Source: Microbacterium lacus (GTDB lineage: Bacteria; Actinomycetota; Actinomycetes; Actinomycetales; Microbacteriaceae). Taken from it: DNA of 64,000 nt. The stretch covers positions 124,001 to 188,000 of the forward strand of contig NZ_NMUM01000044.1 in assembly GCF_002812805.1 (NCBI RefSeq), written 5' to 3'. The position numbers were made by a program, and so were the translations under genes. This document shows positions 44,188-52,418 of this stretch, piece by piece; the stretch's first letter is position 1, and every line of letters starts with the position of its first letter. The notes under the pieces were generated by a model that was not told where the DNA came from, made no database searches, and saw nothing but the letters and a program-made list of their open reading frames with translations.

Positions 44188-44940
44188 TTGTTCCGTGAGT
44201 TCCATCATCAGGTTCGCGGGCGCGGCCATGCCGCTGAAGGCACGCCGTGCCAAGACCGGACGGCGTACCTCACACGCGCCGGCGTCCAGGTAGCGTGCCT
44301 TGCGGATGGGGCTGGATCGGCCGCTCGGTCTGAGCATGGAGCGCACGCGGTTGTGCGCGAAGGCTGCAGGTTGCTCGCGGAACGCTTCCACGAGTTCGAC
44401 TCCCGAGACGATGGCGCACAGATCAAACGCGAGATCATCGACGAACTACGCCAACAACTCCACAAGACCGCAAGGCGGCAGAGATGCGAGGTTCGGGATC
44501 TCGCCTCAACCTTCCTCGCGGTAGCAGTGAGCGGCGATCGGTTCATCGCTGTGCACGTGGGTGATGGCGTCATTGGGTACTTGAAGGCCGGAGCACTGAA
44601 GGTCGTCTCCGCACCCGACAACGTGGGGATAGCAAACCAGACCACCTTCGTGACCTCCGAGGCCGCAGTCGCGTCGATGAGGCTGCTCCGAGGATCGGCG
44701 ACCGACGTATCGGGCTTCATATTAATGAGCGACGGAGCTGAGACCAGCCTCTACAACCAGAAGACACAGCAGCTCGCGACCGCGTGTCGGAAGATCATCA
44801 ACTTGCTCGGCGCAGGCGGCGCGCTTTCCGTTCCGGTATCGAGACTCCAGATTCGGCGCTTGCTGGGTGGGGTTCTCAGGAACGGGACAAAGGATGACTG
44901 CGGCCTTGCCGTGCTGGCTCGTGAGTTGCGCGCGGCCTGA
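44188..44940 (+). CDS. PP2C-type serine/threonine phosphatase of the triad
   Basis: 250 residues; TTG at 44188 lies 1 nt after the vWA stop (a TTG at 44155 would overlap it). PP2C motifs: CQDRTAYL, LADGAGSAARSEHGA, STFLAVAVSGDRFIAVHVGDG, ILMSDGAE and KDDCGLAVL. The start RGHAAEGTPCQD is the shape seen in TerY-P phosphatases. It would reverse the kinase activity and keep the PIN domain in check. Confidence 0.85.
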   Translation: MFREFHHQVRGRGHAAEGTPCQDRTAYLTRAGVQVACLADGAGSAARSEHGAHAVVREGCRLLAERFHEFDSRDDGAQIKREIIDELRQQLHKTARRQRCEVRDLASTFLAVAVSGDRFIAVHVGDGVIGYLKAGALKVVSAPDNVGIANQTTFVTSEAAVASMRLLRGSATDVSGFILMSDGAETSLYNQKTQQLATACRKIINLLGAGGALSVPVSRLQIRRLLGGVLRNGTKDDCGLAVLARELRAA

Positions 44941-44943
44941 AGG

Positions 44944-45159
44944 GTGCACTTCTCGGAACAGGTGGACGTCCTCGCGCGATGGCGCCCGCGAGCACTGGCA
45001 ATGCGTGAGATTGGGGTATTTGTGACTGATTCGACCGAGTGGTGCAACGCACTGTACTTTCCACACGGACGACGCAAGTTCGGCGGAGTGTTCTGTCGTC
45101 TTCCAGACGGGCACGACGGTGATCACTGGTGCGAGCATGAGGATGAGATTGATGAGTAG
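44944..45159 (+). CDS. small Cys/His-rich protein, island end
   Basis: Up to 71 residues from GTG at 44944, or 52 from ATG at 45001. The C-terminus, TEWCNALYFPHGRRKFGGVF, continues with C, H and HWCEHED and could bind zinc. Starts 3 nt after the phosphatase. No family recognised; start uncertain. Confidence 0.45.
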   Translation: MHFSEQVDVLARWRPRALAMREIGVFVTDSTEWCNALYFPHGRRKFGGVFCRLPDGHDGDHWCEHEDEIDE

Positions 45160-45242
45160 ACCTACGGCAGTCGGGGAGGCAGTTCTCTGCCCGGTCGCCC
45201 TCGCATCAGGTCCATCATCGAACGATTAATGAGGAGTGAGTG

Positions 45243-45365
45243 ATGGACCGAGCAGAGCTAAAGGCCCAGATCGACGAGCTGATGCGCCAGTACGGCGACG
45301 GTGAGATCGACGGCGATACCTATGCCCAGCGGATGATGGAGCTGACGACGTCCACGCAGGAGTGA
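45243..45365 (+). CDS. short SHOCT-like protein
   Basis: 40 residues, ATG at 45243 with GAGGAG 6 nt upstream, a good start for such a small gene. Sequence MDRAELKAQIDELMRQYGDG continuing GEIDGDTYAQRMMEL resembles a SHOCT domain (short C-terminal helical oligomerisation unit). It is the last gene of the island before the repeat at 45,424. Confidence 0.6.
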   Translation: MDRAELKAQIDELMRQYGDGEIDGDTYAQRMMELTTSTQE

Positions 45366-45423
45366 CGGCTCCAACTCCGCGCACGGGCAGTGCCGGAGGT
45401 ACTGGGAACGCGGGCTGGCGAGA

Positions 45424-45529
45424 GATGGACATTTGCGTCGGTACGACCTGCTCGTGTCTGCGGACATTTCGCGACCGGGCACCGCCTACTGCCGCGGGCG
45501 CCACCGACATCTCTGAGCGGTTCCTGCAT
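45424..45529 (+). repeat. insertion-sequence-end-like repeat, copy 2, at the island edge
   Basis: GATGGACA at 45,424, GGACATTTCG at 45,462 and GACATCTCTGAGCG at 45,506, ending TTCCTGCA at about 45,529. Box spacing and orientation equal those of copy 1 at 24,081. To the left is the defence island, to the right conserved chromosomal genes, so this probably marks the island boundary. Confidence 0.5.
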
Positions 45530-45580
45530 CGGACGCCAGATCGGGAACCTATCCGATTCCGCTGCGATCGAAGCCCTCAC

Positions 45581-46804
45581 TCAGCCCGGTCGTTGGCGCA
45601 GAAGGTACGCGCGGACGACAGGATCCGAGGTGAGCCCGATCGCGTTGTCCAGCGCCGTACGCTCGCCCGAGCTGTCGCCGACGGCACGCGCGAGCCGGGC
45701 GCGGCACACCCAATACGGCTGATGGTCGCGGACGAACTCCTGGGGTAGCGCGCTCAGAAGTTCGGATGCCTCTCGCGTCTGGCCGATCTCGATGAGCGCA
45801 CTCGCCGCACCGACGGTCGCTCCCACCGTCGGCGCGATGCGCAACAGCCCGCGATAGAGGAGCGCGATGCTCTCCCAGTCGGTTGATGAGTTCCGGGCGC
45901 GCGACGAATGAATCGCGCTGATCGCGGCCTCGAGCTGGAAACGTCCGCTCCTGCCCAGCGCCGACGCGTGCCGCAGGCTGTCGTCGGCTCGGTCCCGGAT
46001 TGCTGGCGTCCACAGGGTCGTGTCCTGGTCCATGAGGGGAATGAATCGTCCGTTCACCACGCGCGCCGGCCGGCGACTCTCGGTGTGCAGCAGGAGTGCG
46101 TTCAGGCCCCAGGTCTCGGGTTCCGTCGGGAGCAGCTCGGTCAAGAGGCGCGCTAGTCGAAGCGATTCCTCTCGCAGAGCCGCATTGCGGTCATCGGCGA
46201 GGTCGGCGATCGGATCTGCGAGGCCGTAGGCCGCATATACCGCCTGGAGCACGGAGTTCAGGCGAGAGGCGGACTCGTCGGTCTCGGGACGCCGGAACCT
46301 TGTTCCGGCGTGACGAATCTTCGTCTTGGCGCGGCTCAGCCGCTGGCCCATGGTCGCGGCCGGCACCAGGAACACCGTCGCGATGCGGGCGGCATCCACT
46401 CCGAGGACAGCCTGCAGCATGAGCGGTGCGTGCATTCGTCGGTCGATCGCGGGGTGGGCGCAGACGAACATCAGCGCCAGCCGGTCGTCGATGTGCCCGT
46501 CGACGCCTCCGGTGGCAGTCGGTTGTGCGAGCTCTGCGAAGTCCTCGGGAGGCACGGCGATCATGCGGTTGTCGCGCTTCAACACGCTCCGCGCATGGTT
46601 CCGTGCCACCACGCGCAGCCACGCCTCCGGTGAATCGGGTACCCCGGACGTCCTCCAGGTAGACAGGGCCGTTGCGAAGGCCGTGGCGACGGAGTCCTCT
46701 GCCAGCTGCAGGTCTCCGGTCACGCGGAAGAGCCAGCCGACGAGACGCCCGAACGAGACCCGGTGGGCCCGCTCAAGCGCCTCGTCGGCGGCGTGCTGGA
46801 TCAT
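45581..46804 (-). CDS. ECF42-type RNA polymerase sigma factor
   Basis: 407 residues, ATG at 46804 inside the YCII stop (4-nt overlap). Sigma region 2 (VGWLFRVTGDLQLAEDSVAT; SPEAWLRVVARNHA) and region 4 (ARIATVFLVPAATMGQRLSR) are followed by a long C-terminal extension with TPR-like helices (LYRGLLRIAPT, AASALIEIGQTREASELL). This layout beside a DGPF/YCII gene defines the ECF42 group. It drives stress- or metabolite-related promoters, often its own operon. Confidence 0.88.
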   Translation of the reverse strand: MIQHAADEALERAHRVSFGRLVGWLFRVTGDLQLAEDSVATAFATALSTWRTSGVPDSPEAWLRVVARNHARSVLKRDNRMIAVPPEDFAELAQPTATGGVDGHIDDRLALMFVCAHPAIDRRMHAPLMLQAVLGVDAARIATVFLVPAATMGQRLSRAKTKIRHAGTRFRRPETDESASRLNSVLQAVYAAYGLADPIADLADDRNAALREESLRLARLLTELLPTEPETWGLNALLLHTESRRPARVVNGRFIPLMDQDTTLWTPAIRDRADDSLRHASALGRSGRFQLEAAISAIHSSRARNSSTDWESIALLYRGLLRIAPTVGATVGAASALIEIGQTREASELLSALPQEFVRDHQPYWVCRARLARAVGDSSGERTALDNAIGLTSDPVVRAYLLRQRPG

Positions 46805-47157
46805 CCCATCGGCGGGATCACGGGCCGGACTTCGACGCTCCCGAGAGCGGCGGCGGGGCATCGAGCGGCCCATTCCAGGGCCGTGTCCAGGTCGGGGGCG
46901 TCGATGAGAAAGACCCCTCCCAAGTGTTCTTTGACGTCGGCGAAGGGGCCATCTTGCACGTCGATGGACCCGCCGCGCAGCCGGATCGTCGTCGATGTCT
47001 CGGGTGGTTGGAGGCCCGCTGCCGCGCTCATGATGCCGCTTTCTCGAAGCGCGGCGACATACCCGGCCCAGGATGCCCAGTAGTCGGCTGCGAGGGCGGG
47101 GTCGGTGCGTGCGGCGAAATCAGCGGGCGATTCTTGCGCGAGGATGGCGTACTGCAT
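46801..47157 (-). CDS. YCII-related DGPF-domain protein
   Basis: 118 residues. Contains VQDGPFADVKEHLGG, the DGPF motif that gives the family its name, plus GVFLIDAPDLDTALEWAARC. Such proteins are the standard partner of ECF42 sigma factors and their biochemical role is unclear. Overlaps the sigma gene by 4 nt. Confidence 0.88.
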   Translation of the reverse strand: MQYAILAQESPADFAARTDPALAADYWASWAGYVAALRESGIMSAAAGLQPPETSTTIRLRGGSIDVQDGPFADVKEHLGGVFLIDAPDLDTALEWAARCPAAALGSVEVRPVIPPMG

Positions 47158-47167
47158 GCGTCTTCCT

Positions 47168-47623
47168 TCACTTTCCGTCGGGAGCGGCGGGGACGAGCGG
47201 TGAACCGGTCTCGAGAAGGGTCTTGAGGCCCGAGAGGATGAGGACCCAGCCCATCTCGATGTTGTGCGCGGATTCTGTTTCGGGGAGCCCGCCGTGAGTC
47301 AGTGTGAGGGCCGTGATGCCGGGGACACCCATGGCGGTCTCGCCGAGCTCATAGGTGACGAAGCTCTCGGGCAGCTCGGCGACATCCGGCGCCCACGTGC
47401 CCGCGAAGGTCATGCTCAGCTTCTCTCGCTCGACGACGTCCGTCACCCGTCCGGTGATGACTCGCTCTCCCGCACTGACGTAAGAGTAGGGCGCTCCGGG
47501 GCTGAGGTCGTAGTGTGCTTCGAACCCGTAATAGTAGGCGGGCGTGATGGATGGGTCGGTGAGCGCCGTCCACACCTGCTCCGGTGTCGCCTTGATGACG
47601 ATCTGGATCCGTCGAGTTGTCAT
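47168..47623 (-). CDS. SRPBCC (START-like) domain protein
   Basis: 151 residues, ATG at 47623 with AAAGGAA upstream. AHSA1/START-like: IQIVIKATPEQVWTALTDPS, GYEF-like FEAHYDLSPGAPYSY and MGWVLILSGLKTLLE. First gene of an operon with the YCII and sigma genes (10 nt gap). Binds an unknown hydrophobic ligand. Confidence 0.85.
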   Translation of the reverse strand: MTTRRIQIVIKATPEQVWTALTDPSITPAYYYGFEAHYDLSPGAPYSYVSAGERVITGRVTDVVEREKLSMTFAGTWAPDVAELPESFVTYELGETAMGVPGITALTLTHGGLPETESAHNIEMGWVLILSGLKTLLETGSPLVPAAPDGK

Positions 47624-47715
47624 GGTCGTTCCTTTCGTTCGCCGGGTGGCGTCACGTGGTAGACCATCGGGACGGCTTGATTTCGACAAGCGCGCGCAAA
47701 ACCGCCCCTCGTCGT

Positions 47716-48660
47716 TTACGTCGGAACCGCATCCGCCCGCCGCATGTTGACGTCCGGCCGCGCAGCGAGGGCCGTCGCTGTCTGAGCCAGGGTGCGTTGC
47801 ATCGCTTCGGCTGCAGCGCTCGGGGCAATTCCCGCAACCTGCGCGATGCTGATCGTGCGGGTGAGGGTGGGATTGACGAGACGCGTCGCTCGCAGGAGCG
47901 GACGATCGAGAAGGACTGTCGCGGGGACGATCGCGACGCCGATTCCTCGCTCGACGAACCGCAACACCGCATCCATCTCGACGCCTTCGATGATCACTTT
48001 TGGCGCGATACCCGCCGCCTGGAATGCGGCATCCGTCGTCGCCCGAAGGTCGTACGTCGAGCTGAACACGATCTGCGGTAGCCGGGCCAGCTGTTCGAGA
48101 CGGATGCTGTCGCCGACGACGATCGGCGGACGGTCGGTGGAGGCGATCACGACCAATTCCTCCATGAGGAGGGGAACGACCGTGAACCCGTCGCCGGTCG
48201 CGGTATCCGATGCGGTGATGAGGGCGAAGTCCAACTCACCAGCCGCGAGCTCTTCGAGGAGCCGGCGGGAACCCTGCTCGCTGACGTGGATGTCTATGTC
48301 GGGGTGCGCGCCGCGGAAGGCATTCACCCCCTCGGCGACGAGGCTGATGCACAGGCTCGGAGTCGCTCCGAGGCGGACGCGCCCCCGGCGGAGTCCCGCG
48401 AGTTCGTCCAGCTCGCGGCGAACGGAGTCCGCATCGGCGAGCATCCGTCGCGCGCGGGGCAGCAGCGACTCGCCCGCGGCGGTCAACGAGGCGCCGGTAC
48501 GCGATCGATGGAAGAGCTCAGCACCGAGGCTGTGCTCGAGCGCCGCGATCTGTCGACTGAGGGATGGTTGCGCGAGGTGCAACTGATCGGCGGCACGCGT
48601 GAAGTTGCCGACCTGAGCGATGGCGACGAAGCCCTTCAGTTGATCGAGGTTCATAACCAT
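47716..48660 (-). CDS. LysR-family transcriptional regulator
   Basis: 314 residues, ATG at 48660 (alternative 48654). N-terminal LysR HTH: FTRAADQLHLAQPSLSRQIA, followed by the substrate-binding domain. Divergent from a FAD enzyme with a palindrome between the starts, so it is likely the regulator of that gene. The effector is unknown. Confidence 0.9.
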   Translation of the reverse strand: MVMNLDQLKGFVAIAQVGNFTRAADQLHLAQPSLSRQIAALEHSLGAELFHRSRTGASLTAAGESLLPRARRMLADADSVRRELDELAGLRRGRVRLGATPSLCISLVAEGVNAFRGAHPDIDIHVSEQGSRRLLEELAAGELDFALITASDTATGDGFTVVPLLMEELVVIASTDRPPIVVGDSIRLEQLARLPQIVFSSTYDLRATTDAAFQAAGIAPKVIIEGVEMDAVLRFVERGIGVAIVPATVLLDRPLLRATRLVNPTLTRTISIAQVAGIAPSAAAEAMQRTLAQTATALAARPDVNMRRADAVPT

Positions 48661-48676
48661 ACGATATTGCTATCGT
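48661..48676. promoter_or_regulatory. LysR-type operator
   Basis: ACGATATTGCTATCGT, with 6-bp arms ACGATA/TATCGT around TTGC, lies directly upstream of the LysR start and 55 nt before the divergent FAD gene. It fits the T-N11-A layout of LysR sites. Confidence 0.6.
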
Positions 48677-48730
48677 TGGAGTGAAATAGATGCATTGGAG
48701 GAATCGCTCGATTCTCTTTAGTTTCGATCT

Positions 48731-50464
48731 ATGAGCAATTCAGAGCGCCGCCTGTCCACGTCCGTCCTCGTTATCGGCACGGGGGGTTCAGGTCTTCGCG
48801 CCGCCATCGAGCTCGCCGAAGCGGGCGTGGACGTTCTCGCGCTCGGCAAACGTCCGAAGTCTGACGCACACACTTCTCTCGCCGCAGGAGGAATCAATGC
48901 GGCACTCTCGACGATGGATCCCGACGACAGCTGGCAGCAGCACGCCGCAGACACGCTCACCGAGAGCTACCTGCTCGCCAATCCCGAGACGGTTCGCATC
49001 GTCACCTCCGGCGCCGCCCGCGGCATCGCAGACCTCGAGCGGTACGGCATGCCGTTCGCCCGCGAAGAGGACGGCCGCATCTCGCAGCGGTTTTTCGGCG
49101 CGCACTCGTATCGCCGCACGGCGTTCGCGGGCGACTACACGGGACTCGAAATTCAGCGCACGCTCATCAACCGCGCAACCCAACTTCGGATCCCCATCAT
49201 GGACACGGTCTACGTCACGCGCATCCTCGTTGACGAGGACGGTGCGGTGTTCGGTGCGTACGGCTTCGATCTCGAGGACGGCACGCGCTACCTGATCCAC
49301 GCGGACGCGGTGATCCTCGCCGCCGGCGGACACAACCGCATCTGGCGGCGCACCTCGTCGCGTCGCGACGAGAACACGGGCGACTCGTTCCGGCTCGCGG
49401 TCGAGGCGGGCGGACGCCTGCGCGATCCCGAACTCGTGCAGTTTCATCCCAGTGGCATCATCGAACCCGAGAATGCGGCGGGGACGCTCATCTCGGAGGC
49501 AGCGCGAGGCGAGGGCGGCATCTTGCGCAACGGGCTCGGCGAGCGATTCATGCAGAACTACGACCCGGAACGCCTCGAACTCTCGACCCGCGACCGCGTG
49601 GCGCTGGCCTGCTACACCGAGATCAAAGAGGGTCGCGGCACGCCCAACGGCGGAGTCTGGCTCGACGTGTCGCACCTCCCCCGCGAAACGATCATGACGC
49701 GGCTTCCCCGCGTGTACCAGACGATGCTCGAGCTGCAGATGCTCGACATCACGCGGGATCCCATCGAGATCGCCCCCACCGCCCACTACTCCATGGGGGG
49801 TGTGTGGGTGCGCTCGTCGGACCACGGCACCGATGTTCCGGGACTCTACGCGATCGGCGAGGCGTCTTCGGGGTTGCATGGCGCGAACCGACTGGGCGGG
49901 AATTCGCTGATCGAGTTGCTGGTGTTCGGACGTATCGTCGGGCAAGCCGCGGCGGCGTACTCCGCGGCTCTGCCCGCGCAGAAGAGATCCGCCGAAGCCA
50001 TCGCCGTTGCCCGAGATGAGATCACGGCGCTGCTGGCGGCATCCGGTCCCGAGAACGTGCGGGCGCTCCAGCGCGCGATCCGCAACACGATGACCGAGCA
50101 CGCCGGCGTCGTTCGTGACGAGGCGGGCCTGCTCGCCGGGCTCGCAGAGCTTGATGCGATCGAGGCGCGCATGGGCGACATCGGGGTTCATCCCGATATC
50201 GCCGGCTACCACGACCTCGCGCACGCGTTCGATCTGAAGTCGGCAGCGCTCGCCGCCCGCGCGACCCTCGAAGCGGCTCTCGAGCGTCGCGAGACACGCG
50301 GATGCCACAACCGCAGCGACTTCCCCGAGAGTGACCCCGAGCTTCGCGTCAACCTCGTGTGGTCGCCCCGCACGGGGGTCACTCGAGAGGCGATCCCGCC
50401 GATCCCCGCCGACATCGCCGAGCTGATGCGCGAGGTGTCGGTGGCGGGCAAGCTGCTCGAGTAG
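48731..50464 (+). CDS. FAD-dependent fumarate reductase/aspartate oxidase-like enzyme
   Basis: 577 residues. FAD site VLVIGTGGSGLRAAIELAEA at the N-terminus, the family's HTSLAAGGINAAL segment, active-site region TRDRVALACY, and GLYAIGEASSGLHGANRLGG near the C-terminus, plus a helical C-terminal domain. Closest to succinate dehydrogenase/fumarate reductase flavoproteins and NadB; substrate uncertain. No iron-sulfur or membrane subunit follows, so it acts as a soluble enzyme. Likely under the divergent LysR regulator. Confidence 0.85.
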   Translation: MSNSERRLSTSVLVIGTGGSGLRAAIELAEAGVDVLALGKRPKSDAHTSLAAGGINAALSTMDPDDSWQQHAADTLTESYLLANPETVRIVTSGAARGIADLERYGMPFAREEDGRISQRFFGAHSYRRTAFAGDYTGLEIQRTLINRATQLRIPIMDTVYVTRILVDEDGAVFGAYGFDLEDGTRYLIHADAVILAAGGHNRIWRRTSSRRDENTGDSFRLAVEAGGRLRDPELVQFHPSGIIEPENAAGTLISEAARGEGGILRNGLGERFMQNYDPERLELSTRDRVALACYTEIKEGRGTPNGGVWLDVSHLPRETIMTRLPRVYQTMLELQMLDITRDPIEIAPTAHYSMGGVWVRSSDHGTDVPGLYAIGEASSGLHGANRLGGNSLIELLVFGRIVGQAAAAYSAALPAQKRSAEAIAVARDEITALLAASGPENVRALQRAIRNTMTEHAGVVRDEAGLLAGLAELDAIEARMGDIGVHPDIAGYHDLAHAFDLKSAALAARATLEAALERRETRGCHNRSDFPESDPELRVNLVWSPRTGVTREAIPPIPADIAELMREVSVAGKLLE

Positions 50465-50515
50465 CGCAGAGGCAACGGTAGGGCTGCGCCGCCGAGACCT
50501 CGGTCAGTGGTCCGA

Positions 50516-50911
50516 CTAGGAGCCGATGAGCGCGCGCTCGAATCGGTCGACCGAACCAGCGAGATCCGCCAGCTCGGCCGCGGTGAGGGCCACGTCGATC
50601 GACCCGTCCGTTCGATGCGCGAAGACCACGGGTAAATCGACCCCACTCGCCGCGGCGCGGAGTTGCTCGTCGAGCTCGTTGCGGTGCAGAACCACGATGG
50701 GCACCCCGAGTCGTGTCACCATGCGATTCCACTCGGGTTTCCGACGCACCGGCGAGTGCGTGATGTCGCAGAGTGCGCACTCGGCGGTGCCGAAGAGATG
50801 ACCGATCACGTACCGTGCCTCGCCGACGAGACCGCCGTCGGCGTTGTAGACGCCGGTGTACTTCGTCACGGCCGCGCCCGGCACGAAGCCGTCGGGATGG
50901 GTCTCGGGCAT
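50516..50911 (-). CDS. conserved hypothetical protein
   Basis: 131 residues from ATG at 50911. Motifs YVIGHLFGTAECALCDITHS and VPIVVLHRNELDEQL; no family recognised. Possible single-domain thioredoxin-like or metal-binding fold (AECALCDITH). Lies 66 nt after the desaturase gene on the same strand. Confidence 0.65.
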   Translation of the reverse strand: MPETHPDGFVPGAAVTKYTGVYNADGGLVGEARYVIGHLFGTAECALCDITHSPVRRKPEWNRMVTRLGVPIVVLHRNELDEQLRAAASGVDLPVVFAHRTDGSIDVALTAAELADLAGSVDRFERALIGS

Positions 50912-50977
50912 ACGCGCAACCCTATGACGCGCAGGAGCCCGGTGGCCGGGTCCGCCGCACTCCGACACGCGCCCGAG

Positions 50978-52387
50978 TCAGGCCGGATGCTTCGCGAGCA
51001 GCTTTGAGACGGCGATCATCGCCCCTCCGAGCACCGCCGGTATCCCCCCGCCCGGATGAACGGATGCCCCCACCCGCCAGAGCCACGGCGCCCGCAGGTC
51101 GTGGTGAGCCGGCCGATGGAGCGGCCCGCTCATCCACAGCGGTCGCGCAGCACCGTAGAGAGCGCCGTGCGGTTCACCGAAGGAGCCGTAGTACTGCGGG
51201 TCGAGCACGGTGGTCCCGACCATGCCGTCGGTCAGCGGCGCATCGAGGCCCATGGCGGTCGAGATGCGTTCGATCTCGCGACGTACGAACGGGTGATCGA
51301 GTGAGTATTCTGCACCGTCCGCGGGACTGGTCAACAGGATGCCGAGGGTGCTCCGCTCGTTCGGATAGACCTCCCCGGCGCGGTAGTGATTGACGAATGC
51401 CATCGTGTCGGCAGGCTCGTCCCCCGCGGCGAGGCTGCGATGGAGCGCCGCCGGTTTGCTCGGGAGGATGACGCTGTGCGCGGCGACGTCCTCAAGGAGG
51501 GCTTCTTGCAGTACGCCGTAGATCGCGATGGCAGAGCACGAGAGCGTGCGGGCGCTTCGGGAGACGGGCCGACCCAGCAGCTCGTTGAGGCGGTCGGCGT
51601 CGAGCGCGCTGACGACGAGCTCGGCCGGATACTCGGCGACGGTGGTCGTGACCCGTCCGCGCTCCAGGCTCGTCACCGCTTCACCGGTGCGCACCTCGAC
51701 GCCCGCGGCATCCGCGAGCCGCTTCAAGGCAAGTACGATCTCGTAGATTCCCCCGCGGGGCACCCAGGCGCCGGCCTCGGCCATGATCGCCGGCATGCTC
51801 GCGTAGAGCGCGGGGGTGCGCGCCGGTGAGACGCCGGCGTTGAGCGTGTGGATGGCGATGATCTCGCGCAGGCCGTCCGGCAACCACCTGAGGCTCTCGA
51901 GGTAGGCGCGAGTGTTCAGCCGCGTGCCGTAGACGGCGAGCAACCGACGCAGAGCGGGCAGAGAGGCCCGGTCGAGGGGATCCGCGAGCAGCAGCGCGGT
52001 GACATCGTCGGCGAGAGGGGCGTGCAGATCACTGAACCTCTGCCACGCCGGGTACCACGGGTGCGTGGGCGGCACAGGCAGCGGCACGATCTCGCCGTTG
52101 TAGTAGTACCGGCCGATCTCGGGCAGTCGTACGAGATCGAGCGCGCCGAGGTGCGCGATCGGAGGACGCCCCGCATCCAGCCGGCGCAGCAACTCGTCCC
52201 AGACGCCCGGGAAGGTGAACAGAGACGGACCGGTGTCGACTCGTTCGCCGTCGAGCTCAACACGCCGACTTTTGCCGCCCACGGTCGGAGCGGATTCCAG
52301 CAGGGTGACCTTGTGTCCCGCTTGCGCGAGCAACGCGGATGCGGCGAGCCCGCCGAGCCCGCCGCCGATGACCACGATCCGCATCAT
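50978..52387 (-). CDS. CrtI-like phytoene desaturase / FAD oxidoreductase
   Basis: 469 residues from ATG at 52387. FAD motif IVVIGGGLGGLAASALLAQA, and the C-terminal CrtI signature VHPGGGIPAVLGGAM. Adjacent to a UbiA prenyltransferase, as in actinobacterial C50 carotenoid clusters where CrtI supplies lycopene and CrtEb elongates it; however crtE, crtB and crtYe/f are not here, so the exact step is open. Confidence 0.85.
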   Translation of the reverse strand: MMRIVVIGGGLGGLAASALLAQAGHKVTLLESAPTVGGKSRRVELDGERVDTGPSLFTFPGVWDELLRRLDAGRPPIAHLGALDLVRLPEIGRYYYNGEIVPLPVPPTHPWYPAWQRFSDLHAPLADDVTALLLADPLDRASLPALRRLLAVYGTRLNTRAYLESLRWLPDGLREIIAIHTLNAGVSPARTPALYASMPAIMAEAGAWVPRGGIYEIVLALKRLADAAGVEVRTGEAVTSLERGRVTTTVAEYPAELVVSALDADRLNELLGRPVSRSARTLSCSAIAIYGVLQEALLEDVAAHSVILPSKPAALHRSLAAGDEPADTMAFVNHYRAGEVYPNERSTLGILLTSPADGAEYSLDHPFVRREIERISTAMGLDAPLTDGMVGTTVLDPQYYGSFGEPHGALYGAARPLWMSGPLHRPAHHDLRAPWLWRVGASVHPGGGIPAVLGGAMIAVSKLLAKHPA

Positions 52388-52418
52388 GACGGCACCCCGC
52401 CTTCCCCGCACGCCCGCG

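Noticed and set aside
24081-45529. The two GGACAT repeats as left and right ends of one transposon
   Set aside because: They have the same orientation; opposite orientation is needed for a pair of ends.
48788-50308. 506-codon minus-strand frame
   Set aside because: Antisense to the FAD-dependent enzyme with clear cofactor motifs.
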